Shown here piece after piece: positions 1 to 6,455 of a stretch of DNA of 10,226 nucleotides. Source of the DNA: JBBRZF01 sp038236965. Its GTDB lineage: Bacteria; Acidobacteriota; Terriglobia; Terriglobales; Acidobacteriaceae. Each line of letters starts with the position of its first letter. Within the stretch, counting starts at the first letter, position 1. The notes under the pieces were generated by a model. It was not told where the DNA came from and did no database searches. It saw only the letters and a list, made by a program, of their open reading frames with translations. The position numbers and the translations under genes were made by a program. The stretch is taken from NCBI GenBank assembly GCA_038236965.1, contig JBBRZF010000125.1, positions 1-10,226 of the forward strand, given 5' to 3'.

Positions 1-1006
1 ACAAAAGGCTGTCCTGCTCTATTACTGGCTCGCACCCAAGGGCTCGTATCTCTGGGCCGTCTCGCCAAACAAAACTGAACTCTTCCGTCTTCCCTCAGAT
101 TCCGACATCGCCAAAAAAGTCGAGGACTACCGCAAGGCCCTCATGGGTCCGCGCGATGTTCGCGAAACCGCCAACGCCACCGGACAAGAGCTCTACGGAA
201 TATTGGTCGCCCCCGCCGAGAAATCGCTTACCTCCGGCGGACGCGTCATCGTATTCGCCGATGGCCCGCTGCACGAACTCAATTTTGAGACCCTGCTCGT
301 CCCCGGCGCGCAGCCGCATTACTGGATCGAAGATGCAGTCGTCTCCAACGCAAGCTCTCTCGCGTTGCTGGCCTCTAAACGCGGCGACCCTTCCAGCCAG
401 AAAAACCTGCTGCTCATCGGCAATCCGAAATATGTCGGCACTGGCTTCCCGCTGCTGCCGCAAGCCGCGCAGGAAGTGCAACGCGTGGAAGACCACTTCG
501 CTCCCGCTGCCCGTCTCGTCCTGGCTGCAGATCAGGCGAAGCCCGCCGCCTATGCCGCAAGCAAGGCCGGCGACTATCGCTTCATCCATTTCGTCGCGCA
601 CGCCACCGCCAGCCGCACCAGTCCGCTCGACTCCAGCATCATCCTCAGCAAAGATGGAGAGAATTCCAAGCTCTACGCGCGCGACATCATGCAGCAGCCG
701 CTTTCCGCCGAACTGGTCACCATCTCCGCCTGCCACAGTTCTGGCACCAAGGCCTATTCCGGCGAAGGTCTCGTCGGACTCTCATGGGCATTCCTGCGCG
801 CAGGTTCGCACAACGTCATCGCCGCTCTTTGGGAGGTCAACGACGCCTCCACCCCGCAGTTGATGGATACGCTTTATTCCGAACTTGGCAAGGGCAAGGA
901 CGCCGCAACCGCCCTGCGAGCCGCCAAACTACAAATGCTCCGCTCGGGCTCCATCTACCGTCGGCCCTTTTATTGGGCTGCGTTCCAGTTGTATTCAGGT
1001 TCGTAA
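1..1006 (+). CDS. CHAT-domain (caspase-like) protein, C-terminal part, truncated by window edge
   Basis: The reading frame is open from base 2 to the TAA at 1004-1006, giving 334 visible codons; the true start lies to the left. An ATG at 143 is internal, because the upstream codons (YYWLAPKGSYLWAV) already read like the start of a CHAT domain. CHAT domains are caspase-fold cysteine proteases. The expected His/Cys pair is present: His in RFIHFVAHAT (codon 599-601) and Cys in LVTISACHSSG (codon 731-733). The typical downstream block GEGLVGLSWAFLRAGSHNV follows, then ALWEVND. In bacteria this domain usually sits behind a long run of TPR repeats, so the missing N-terminus is probably TPR; that part is inference. 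The substrate cannot be told from sequence. The next gene, on the same strand 208 bp away, encodes a sigma-like helix-turn-helix protein. A 9-A tract lies just after the stop, but there is no convincing terminator hairpin. Confidence 0.9.
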   Translation, partial: QKAVLLYYWLAPKGSYLWAVSPNKTELFRLPSDSDIAKKVEDYRKALMGPRDVRETANATGQELYGILVAPAEKSLTSGGRVIVFADGPLHELNFETLLVPGAQPHYWIEDAVVSNASSLALLASKRGDPSSQKNLLLIGNPKYVGTGFPLLPQAAQEVQRVEDHFAPAARLVLAADQAKPAAYAASKAGDYRFIHFVAHATASRTSPLDSSIILSKDGENSKLYARDIMQQPLSAELVTISACHSSGTKAYSGEGLVGLSWAFLRAGSHNVIAALWEVNDASTPQLMDTLYSELGKGKDAATALRAAKLQMLRSGSIYRRPFYWAAFQLYSGS

Positions 1007-1116
1007 AAGGGAATCGAAACTTCAGAACAAAAAAAAATCATTTCTGCTGAAACGTTTTCTCCACCCCAAACACTACTAGTTGTAACGGATGAACGGCCTT
1101 TGGCCGGAAATCCTGA

Positions 1117-1179
1117 CCAGAAAGACGGGACTGGTGGGCTGGCTTGGGGGAGGCAGCGCAGCGGTCCCGACTTTCTTGG
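1117..1179. repeat. Imperfect inverted repeat (15/16-nt arms) in the spacer before the sigma-like gene
   Basis: The left arm is 1117-1131 (CCAGAAAGACGGGAC) and the right arm 1164-1179 (GTCCCGACTTTCTTGG). The arms pair over about 14 bases, with one mismatch and one single-base bulge around a 32-nt G-rich loop. A smaller hairpin, CGGCC-TTT-GGCCG, lies just upstream at 1094-1106. There is no T-run, so this is not a textbook terminator. It could be a dispersed intergenic repeat, a 5' leader structure or a remnant. Its presence argues that an ATG at 1089, which would place the repeat inside the protein, is not the real start of the next gene. Confidence 0.55.
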
Positions 1180-1214
1180 AGTCTAAAGTTAAACCGTCCC
1201 CATGCCGATTCAAG

Positions 1215-1829
1215 ATGAGCATGCGACTGACTAGTTGGTTCACCAAGGGGCGCAACGGCAACATCCCGGTGTCCGATCCTCGCTACGCCTCCGATGCAGA
1301 AATCAGTGAAGCGTTTACCGCGCAACGTGAGCATCTGCTATGGCTGGCACACGTCATTACCGGGGACGCTGAGTTAGCTTCCAGGTGCTGCGTGGATGCG
1401 CAAAGACTGTCGAGCGGCGGCCCGGCAATGTTTCGCGACTGGCTGTTGCACTGGGCGCGATCCGCCACCGTTCGCGCTGCAATCGATAGCACACGCCAGA
1501 ACATCCATCGCCATACAGCAAAATACGACGGACTGAAATGCGCTCACGGCGGACACTCCTGCTTCACAACTGCGGACCTGGAGTCCCTGGAAAAACTGGG
1601 TGTGCTGCCCATCTCATCGGGACTGGATTCCTTCGCGCGCTCCGTCCTCGTTTTGCGAGGCGTGCAGTCCGCAGCCATACAGGAATGCGCGCTCATGCTG
1701 GGAGCTTCACGCTCCGCCGTAATGGCAGCCCACTGCGAAGCCCTCGATTGGATGGCACGCGCCCTTCAGCAAGATCAGAATCAGGCAGCCAAAGCCGCAG
1801 CCTGCGGCGGTCAGGCAATCGCATCCTGA
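1215..1829 (+). CDS. Sigma-70 region 4-like helix-turn-helix protein, function unknown
   Basis: The product is 204 aa from ATG 1215, with a second Met two codons later at 1221. The frame is open back to ATG 1089, but those 42 codons cross an inverted repeat and read as low-quality protein, so I prefer the internal start. No clear Shine-Dalgarno sequence decides between the starts. Residues 30-66 (SEAFTAQREHLLWLAHVITG and onward) vaguely resemble the first helices of an ECF sigma region 2. Residues 138-180 (SVLVLRGVQSAAIQECALML, then GASRSAVMAAHCEALDWM) resemble sigma region 4: an alpha-helical HTH with the recognition helix around 165-178. The middle is Cys/His-containing (CAHGGHSC, 109-116) but has no clear metal motif. 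It is much weaker than a bona fide sigma factor, and core-binding region 2.2 is not recognisable. It may be a diverged ECF-like regulator. It follows the CHAT gene on the same strand. Confidence 0.65.
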   Translation: MSMRLTSWFTKGRNGNIPVSDPRYASDAEISEAFTAQREHLLWLAHVITGDAELASRCCVDAQRLSSGGPAMFRDWLLHWARSATVRAAIDSTRQNIHRHTAKYDGLKCAHGGHSCFTTADLESLEKLGVLPISSGLDSFARSVLVLRGVQSAAIQECALMLGASRSAVMAAHCEALDWMARALQQDQNQAAKAAACGGQAIAS

Positions 1830-1835
1830 GCCGTT

Positions 1836-1990
1836 GCTTAATGTGGCGCGGGCGCCCTCGCTCGCGGTCTTTGACCTTGCCTTTGCCGTTGCTCTTGCCC
1901 CTGCCGTTGACCTTGCCGTGCTTAATGTGGCGCGAGCGCCCTCGCAGTCTTTGACCCTGCCTTTGCCTTTGCCGTTGCTCCTGCCTTTGG
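1836..1990. repeat. Two imperfect copies of an 84-bp unit with CTTTGCC-rich low-complexity sequence
   Basis: A 25-nt element occurs at 1836-1860 and again at 1920-1944 with 24 of 25 bases identical, exactly 84 bp apart. After each copy comes TCTTTGACC and then a run of degenerate CTTTGCC/GTTGCC units; similar TTTGACTTTGGCTTTG sequence continues to about 2046. Codons through this stretch give Leu/Pro/Ala-rich nonsense such as repeated LNVARAPS. I therefore treat the 301-bp gap 1830-2130 as non-coding repeat DNA, followed by the promoter region of the next gene. The GGGCGCCC core inside the 25-mer is itself palindromic. It resembles dispersed intergenic repeats, but that would need a genome search. 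Confidence 0.75.
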
Positions 1991-2078
1991 TGGAAGCGCC
2001 AGGCTACAGCCCGGCTTGTTTTGACTTTGGCTTTGTCTTTGACTCAGCAGCTCAGTAGCTTCGCTGACTCCTTGTGAG

Positions 2079-2123
2079 TTGCGCGAATTCACCACACCTC
2101 CTATGCTAATCCGCTTGGGGGAA
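2079..2123 (+). promoter_or_regulatory. Possible weak promoter and ribosome binding site of the esterase gene
   Basis: TTGCGC (2079-2084) and TATGCT (2102-2107) are separated by 17 bp. They match the sigma-70 consensus at 3/6 and 4/6 positions. GGGGGAA (2117-2123) then sits 7 nt before the ATG at 2131 and is a fair Shine-Dalgarno sequence. The ribosome site is better supported than the promoter boxes. Confidence 0.3.
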
Positions 2124-2130
2124 GTTCCTG

Positions 2131-4098
2131 ATGAAGCTGCTCGCTTGTCTTCGCGCCTTTTCCATTCAGTTCGTTTTCGTCGCCGCCGTTCTCACCACTT
2201 CAGCCCTCGCGCAGAACACTGACGCTCCGAAGTATCCCAACTTTCCTAGTGAGACTCCGGCAAAGCTTCAACCCGCCAACGCGAACTTCGATTACGAAAA
2301 GCGCGAGGCGATGATTGCCATGCGCGATGGCGTGAAGCTTCATGCCGTCATCCTCGTGCCCAAAGGTGCGAAAAGTGCCGGCATCCTGCTGACGCGAACT
2401 CCCTACAGCGCGACCGCGCTCACCAGCCACGCACAGAGTTCGCACCTCGGCCCCATCCTGCAAGGCTACGACAACGCTACTGACATCGTTGTCGGCGAGG
2501 GTTACATCCGCGTCATCGAAGACGTGCGCGGCAAGTACGGTTCAGAGGGCGATTACGTCATGAACCGTCCTTTGCACGGACCTCAGAATCCAACGCCCGT
2601 CGACCACGCGACCGATACTTACGACACCATCGATTGGCTGGTGAAGAACATTCCCGAGTCCAACGGCAAGGTGGGAATCCTCGGCATATCCTACGACGGC
2701 TTCACCGCGCTGATGGGATTGTTCAATCCGCATCCCGCGTTGAAAGTGGCTGTCCCCATGAATCCCATGGTCGACGGATGGATGGGCGACGATTGGTTCC
2801 ACTACGGCGCATTCCGCCAGGAGAACCTGCCCTACATCTACGACCAGCAGGCGACGCGCGATGGCGAAGCCAAGTGGTGGGACAGCGAGTACGACGACTA
2901 CGACACCTTTATGAGGGCCGGTTCCGCGGGCGCGCTCGGTCGTCTGCGTGGCCTTGAGCAGACAGGCTTCTGGCGCAAGATTCTTGAGCACCCGGATTAC
3001 GACGCCTTCTGGCAGGACCAGGCTGTCGACAAGCTGCTGGCCAGGGAACCGCTGAAAGTGCCGACGATGATCGTGCACAGTCTGTGGGACCAAGAGGACA
3101 TCTACGGAGCGCCCGCCGTCTATCGCGCCATGAAGCCGAAGGATACCGCGAATGACAAGGTGTTCCTCGTCCTCGGTCCGTGGTATCACGCTCAGGAGAT
3201 TCGCGAAGCGGAATCCCTCGGCGCGATCAAGTTCAACAGCGACACCGCGTTGTATTTCCGCGAGCACATACTCAGACCGTTCCTCGCGCAGTATTTGAAG
3301 GATGGAGCACCGAAGTCGGACGTTGCGCCCGTCTCCGCATTCGAGACCGGAAGCAATCGCTGGCTGCGATTGCCCGCATGGCCTGCGGGATGCGAGAGGG
3401 GATGCGCGATTAAGCCGACCCCGCTCTATTTGTCCGCAGCTTCCAAGCTGACCTTCACGGTTCCGAAACAGGGCGACGCGGCGTTCGACGAATACATCTC
3501 CGACCCGGCGAAGCCGGTGACTTATCGCGGACGTCCGACGCAATACACAGGCGCGGATGGCTCCACCTGGCGGCAGTGGCTGGTTGACGATCAGCGCGAC
3601 CCGGCTGCGCGCCCCGACGTGCTCGTCTACGAGACCGATGTCCTCACCGCCCCCATCAAGATTGCCGGACAGCCTGTCGCAAACATCCTTGCTTCCACCA
3701 GCGGCACGGATTCCGATTGGGTCGTCAAACTCATCGACGTCTATCCCGATGAAGTTGCAGGACAGCCGAAGATGGGCGGATACCAGTTGATGGTCTCCGC
3801 GGATATCTTCCGCGGCCGTTATCGAGAAGGTTTTGAAAAATCAAAAGCCATCGAAGCCGGGAAGCCGCTGCTCTACAAATTCGCTCTTCCAACTTCTGAT
3901 CACGTCTTCCTGCCTGGACACAAGATCATGGTCCAGGTGCAGTCCAGCTGGTTCCCTTTGTACGACCGCAATCCGCAGACGTTCGTCCAAAACATTTTCT
4001 GGGCCAAGCCTGCGGATTACAAGAAAGCGGTACAGAGGATCTACCATGCTCCGGGGCAGGCAACCTTCGTGGAATTGCCCTTGGTGAGCGTGCAGTAA
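2131..4098 (+). CDS. Exported alpha-amino acid ester hydrolase-like CocE/NonD (S15) serine hydrolase
   Basis: The product is 655 aa. Residues 1-27 form a Sec signal peptide (basic start, hydrophobic core, cleavage expected after SALA), so it works in the periplasm or outside. The alpha/beta-hydrolase core carries Ser187 in GISYDG, Asp320 in SLWDQED and His353 in GPWYH; a cap region lies between Ser and Asp. From about residue 430 there is a jelly-roll X-Pro dipeptidyl-peptidase C-terminal domain. The Ser-Asp and Asp-His spacings (133 and 33) equal those I recall for Xanthomonas citri alpha-amino acid ester hydrolase. The acidic cluster that holds the substrate amino group in that enzyme is also in register (Asp221, Glu322, Asp323), as is oxyanion Tyr188. 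These enzymes hydrolyse esters and amides of alpha-amino acids and can acylate beta-lactams. The natural substrate is not known; a peptide or amino-ester scavenging role is plausible. It appears monocistronic, with a terminator downstream. Confidence 0.9.
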   Translation: MKLLACLRAFSIQFVFVAAVLTTSALAQNTDAPKYPNFPSETPAKLQPANANFDYEKREAMIAMRDGVKLHAVILVPKGAKSAGILLTRTPYSATALTSHAQSSHLGPILQGYDNATDIVVGEGYIRVIEDVRGKYGSEGDYVMNRPLHGPQNPTPVDHATDTYDTIDWLVKNIPESNGKVGILGISYDGFTALMGLFNPHPALKVAVPMNPMVDGWMGDDWFHYGAFRQENLPYIYDQQATRDGEAKWWDSEYDDYDTFMRAGSAGALGRLRGLEQTGFWRKILEHPDYDAFWQDQAVDKLLAREPLKVPTMIVHSLWDQEDIYGAPAVYRAMKPKDTANDKVFLVLGPWYHAQEIREAESLGAIKFNSDTALYFREHILRPFLAQYLKDGAPKSDVAPVSAFETGSNRWLRLPAWPAGCERGCAIKPTPLYLSAASKLTFTVPKQGDAAFDEYISDPAKPVTYRGRPTQYTGADGSTWRQWLVDDQRDPAARPDVLVYETDVLTAPIKIAGQPVANILASTSGTDSDWVVKLIDVYPDEVAGQPKMGGYQLMVSADIFRGRYREGFEKSKAIEAGKPLLYKFALPTSDHVFLPGHKIMVQVQSSWFPLYDRNPQTFVQNIFWAKPADYKKAVQRIYHAPGQATFVELPLVSVQ

Positions 4099-4130
4099 CC
4101 GTCACAGTTGTAGCAAGAAACTGTTGCAAA

Positions 4131-4162
4131 GAAGCGGCGGCCTGATTTTCGGCCGCCGTTTC
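4131..4162 (+). terminator. Rho-independent-type hairpin after the esterase gene
   Basis: A 12-bp stem (4131-4142 with 4151-4162, one G-U pair) encloses an 8-nt loop, starting 33 nt after the esterase stop codon. The 3' arm ends in GTTTC; the T-run is short, but the GC-rich stem is very strong. It isolates the esterase from the dehydrogenase gene. Confidence 0.75.
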
Positions 4163-4232
4163 ACGTTGTCGCCGAGCAAAAATCGAGCTGCTCGGCAATC
4201 TCTGGCATCACCTCGCCGCCGCAGGCAATCCT

Positions 4233-4343
4233 ATGGAATATCCTTTCTCCGCCGCCGCAGCGCGCATTGCGAATCCTGATCGTCCGCAACCGCGGGGAGT
4301 AAATATCTTCAATGCATTGAGAACTGAATGGGAGGCATCATGA
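4233..4343 (+). CDS. Possible 36-aa upstream ORF overlapping the dehydrogenase start by ATGA
   Basis: ATG 4233 opens a 36-codon frame that ends at TGA 4341-4343. This overlaps the dehydrogenase start codon in the classic 4-base ATGA arrangement of translationally coupled genes. The peptide begins MEYPFSAAAARIANP and ends NALRTEWEAS. A weak AGG lies 7 nt before its start. The dehydrogenase's own Shine-Dalgarno sequence lies inside its last codons. It resembles no family I know. It could be a leader peptide or simply a chance open frame in GC-rich DNA. Confidence 0.25.
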   Translation: MEYPFSAAAARIANPDRPQPRGVNIFNALRTEWEAS

Positions 4344-5536
4344 AAGCTGTTTGCTGGATGGGTGTAGAAAAGATAAGCGTGGAGACCGTACCCGATCCAC
4401 AGATACTGAATCCGCGCGACGCGATCGTCCGCATTACCAGCACCTGCATTTGCGGCTCTGACCTGCATCTCTATGACGGCTTCATGCCGACCATGGAACA
4501 GGGCGACATCATGGGCCACGAATTCATGGGTGAGGTCGTAGAGGTCGGGCCGGGGATCAACAAGGACAAACTAAAAGTTGGCGATCGAGTGGTGGTGCCA
4601 TTCACCATCGCCTGCGGAAACTGCTTCTTCTGCCAACGCCAGTTGTGGTCCTGCTGCGACAACTCCAATCCCAACTACTGGGTCGCCGAAAAACTAATGG
4701 GCTACTCGCCATCAGGCCTCTTCGGTTATACGCATATGCTGGGCGGCTACGCCGGCGGGCAGGCGCAGTTTGCGCGCGTTCCATTTGCCGATGTCGGTCC
4801 GCTGAAGATTCCCAACGGACTCAAGGACGACCAGGTCGTATTCCTCTCAGACATTTTTCCCACTGGCTACATGGGCGCGGAAAACTGCAACATCCATGCA
4901 GGGGACACGGTCGCCATCTGGGGATGCGGGCCTGTCGGGCAGTTTGCGATACGCAGCGCATTCATGCTCGGAGCGGAACGCGTGATTGCCATCGACAAAG
5001 TTCCCGAGCGCTTACAGATGGCACGCGACGGCGGCGCCGAGACCATCAATTTCGACGACGTGGATGACGTGGTGGAAACCTTGAAGGACATGACCTGCAA
5101 TATCGGTCCTGATTCCTGCATGGACGCCGTCGGCATGGAAGCCAGCGGACACAATGCGATGTATCTCATTGACCGCGCAAAACAGATCATGCGTCTTCAA
5201 ATCGATCGCGCCATCGTCTTGCGTCAAGTCATCATGGCCTGCAGAAAAGGCGGTACCGTCTCCATCCCCGGCGTCTACGGCGGACTGGTGGACAACGTCC
5301 CTGTCGGCCAGTTCATGAACAAGGGTCTGACCATCAGGACCGGCCAGACGCACATGATGCGCTACATGAAGCCATTGCTCGATCGAGTGGAACGCGGCGA
5401 GATCGACCCCAGCTTCGTCATCAGTCATCGCGTGCCTATCGACATGGCGCCGCAAATGTACAAGATGTTCCGGGACAAGCAGGACCACTGCACCAAGGTC
5501 GTACTCGATCCCTGGGCGGAAACGAAAGCGGCCTAG
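4340..5536 (+). CDS. Zinc-dependent medium-chain alcohol dehydrogenase, glutathione-independent formaldehyde dehydrogenase type
   Basis: The product is 398 aa. I place the start at ATG 4340 because GGGAGG (4330-4335) lies just in front and the family begins MKAVCW; an ATG at 4328 would put that ribosome site inside the gene. The GroES-like domain has catalytic-zinc ligands Cys38 (CICGSDLH) and His60-Glu61 (GHEF), with a likely third position at Asp171 in FLSDIFPTGY. Structural zinc ligands are Cys92, 95, 98 and 106. The Rossmann fold starts at GCGPVG (195-200), and Asp219 at the end of the second strand favours NAD(H). The segment CMDAVGMEASGH (260-271) and the following helical insertion to about 300 are typical of the formaldehyde dehydrogenase (FdhA-like) branch rather than simple alcohol dehydrogenases. 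It oxidises a small alcohol or aldehyde in the cytoplasm; the actual substrate is uncertain. It stands alone with its own terminator. Confidence 0.9.
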   Translation: MKAVCWMGVEKISVETVPDPQILNPRDAIVRITSTCICGSDLHLYDGFMPTMEQGDIMGHEFMGEVVEVGPGINKDKLKVGDRVVVPFTIACGNCFFCQRQLWSCCDNSNPNYWVAEKLMGYSPSGLFGYTHMLGGYAGGQAQFARVPFADVGPLKIPNGLKDDQVVFLSDIFPTGYMGAENCNIHAGDTVAIWGCGPVGQFAIRSAFMLGAERVIAIDKVPERLQMARDGGAETINFDDVDDVVETLKDMTCNIGPDSCMDAVGMEASGHNAMYLIDRAKQIMRLQIDRAIVLRQVIMACRKGGTVSIPGVYGGLVDNVPVGQFMNKGLTIRTGQTHMMRYMKPLLDRVERGEIDPSFVISHRVPIDMAPQMYKMFRDKQDHCTKVVLDPWAETKAA

Positions 5537-5560
5537 TCACGCTTCTCGATTCTTCTATAG

Positions 5561-5595
5561 CGCGGTGAGCAGCGATGCTCACCGCGTTTCATTTT
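5561..5595 (+). terminator. Rho-independent terminator after the dehydrogenase gene
   Basis: A perfect 11-bp stem, CGCGGTGAGCA (5561-5571) with TGCTCACCGCG (5576-5586), has a GCGA tetraloop and is followed by TTTCATTTT. It lies 24 nt after the dehydrogenase stop codon. This is the cleanest terminator in the window. Confidence 0.9.
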
Positions 5596-5624
5596 GCGCG
5601 CTGCGCACCCGCGCTCCGGCAGTT

Positions 5625-5630
5625 TAGAAT
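5625..5630 (+). promoter_or_regulatory. Probable -10 element of the ABC export operon
   Basis: TAGAAT matches the TATAAT consensus at 5 of 6 positions. It sits between the dehydrogenase terminator and the ABC genes, in the right place for the operon promoter. The best -35 at 17-bp spacing, TGCGCA (5602-5607), is poor (3/6). Transcription would start near 5637, only a few bases before the ATG at 5641 and about 50 nt before the ATPase start. Confidence 0.45.
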
Positions 5631-5640
5631 CGAAGAGAGG

Positions 5641-5691
5641 ATGACCGACAGCATGTCCAAGACTTGCAATCAGAAGGGAAGCGCCGCGTGA
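5641..5691 (+). CDS. Possible 16-aa leader ORF overlapping the ABC ATPase start
   Basis: ATG 5641 begins a 16-codon frame (MTDSMSKTCNQKGSAA) ending at TGA 5689-5691, which overlaps the GTG start of the ATPase as GTGA. Given the -10 at 5625-5630, its ATG would lie about 4 nt from the transcript end. It could be a leader whose translation couples to the ATPase, or chance. No homologue is recognisable at this length. Confidence 0.2.
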   Translation: MTDSMSKTCNQKGSAA

Positions 5692-6449
5692 GCCTGCCCC
5701 GTTCCGCAGCAGACCAGGTGCTCGCGGTCCGCGATCTCACCAAGCGCTATGGAGAAACCGTTGCGGTGGACTCCATCTCCTTCGAGGTCGGTCGCAAGGA
5801 GATCGTCGGCTTGCTCGGCCCGAACGGCGCGGGCAAGACCACCACCATCAACATGGTGCTCGGAGTACTTGAGCCTACCTCTGGCAGCATCAGCATCGAA
5901 GGCAAGGACGTTGTAAGACAGCGCTCTCGTGCCTTGGGGTGTACGAATTTCACCGCTGTTTACGCGCCTCTCCCTGGCAATCTCACCGTCTATCAAAATC
6001 TGCGTGTCTTTGCGATGTTGTATAGCGTGAAGAATCCCGCCGCTCGCGCAACCGAGTTGTTGCAGCAATTCGATCTCAACAAATTCCGCGATACCAAGAC
6101 TGGGGTGCTCTCCTCTGGCGAACAAACGCGTGTAGCTTTAGCCAAGGCCATGCTCAATCGTCCGCAATTGTTGCTGCTCGATGAACCCACGGCATCGCTC
6201 GATCCGGCGACTGCGCGGGAAGTGCGCACCACCATTCGCGAGTTTGCCGCTGCCGGTACCGGTGGAGTGCTTTGGACTTCCCACAATATGTATGAAGTGG
6301 AGGAAGTCTGCGATCGCGTGCTCTTTCTGTCGCGGGAAAAAATTCTGCTGCAAGGCGATCCCAAGACGCTGCCCGCCGAACACGGCAAGGGAACATTGGA
6401 AGAATTGTTCATCACTGCGGCTCGCGAGCCGCTCACTTTACGTCAATAG
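5688..6449 (+). CDS. ABC transporter ATP-binding protein (ABC-2 / NodI-NatA-type exporter)
   Basis: The product is 253 aa from GTG 5688, chosen because AGAAGGGA (5672-5679) lies 8 nt upstream; a TTG at 5664 in the same frame has no such site. The motifs in order are: Walker A GPNGAGKTT (44-52), signature LSSGEQTRVALAKAM (141-155), Walker B LLLLDEPTASLD (161-172) and the H-loop His199 in WTSHNMYEVEEVCDR. Where most ATPases have the Q-loop glutamine, this one reads CTNFTAVYAPLPGNLTVYQN, with Asn87 near the expected place. I recall this variant, together with the LSSGEQTR signature, in a subgroup of ABC-2 exporters. It powers the permease encoded 6 nt downstream. The exported substrate is not identifiable (drugs, polysaccharide or lipid precursors, or sodium are all known for relatives). 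Confidence 0.92.
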   Translation: MSLPRSAADQVLAVRDLTKRYGETVAVDSISFEVGRKEIVGLLGPNGAGKTTTINMVLGVLEPTSGSISIEGKDVVRQRSRALGCTNFTAVYAPLPGNLTVYQNLRVFAMLYSVKNPAARATELLQQFDLNKFRDTKTGVLSSGEQTRVALAKAMLNRPQLLLLDEPTASLDPATAREVRTTIREFAAAGTGGVLWTSHNMYEVEEVCDRVLFLSREKILLQGDPKTLPAEHGKGTLEELFITAAREPLTLRQ

Positions 6450-6455
6450 GAAGCC

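Noticed and set aside
95..736. 213-codon minus-strand frame over the CHAT gene
   Set aside because: It is a shadow of the CHAT coding strand with Gly/Arg/Asp-rich sequence and no domain.
1021..1080. A-tract and weak TTCAG/CTGAA pairing as terminator of the CHAT gene
   Set aside because: The stem is only 5 bp with a long A-rich loop and no T-run on the plus strand, which is not enough to call a terminator.
1089..1214. Longer N-terminus for the sigma-like protein starting at ATG 1089
   Set aside because: The extension runs through an inverted repeat and a small hairpin, and its translation (Gly/Trp/Leu-rich, then VKPSPCRFK) does not resemble the start of the family.
1834..2058. 74-codon frame MLNVARAPS... 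in the spacer
   Set aside because: It is the translation of the 84-bp low-complexity repeat; the sequence is nearly all Ala/Leu/Pro/Val with repeated LNVARAPS and has no ribosome site.
2542..3543. 333-codon open frame on the minus strand inside the esterase gene
   Set aside because: It is exactly antisense to a gene with full catalytic motifs, has no recognisable domain, and is a typical by-product of GC-rich third codon positions.
4328..4339. ATG 4328 as dehydrogenase start
   Set aside because: It would place the GGGAGG ribosome site within the coding region; the family begins at the MKAVCW methionine, ATG 4340.
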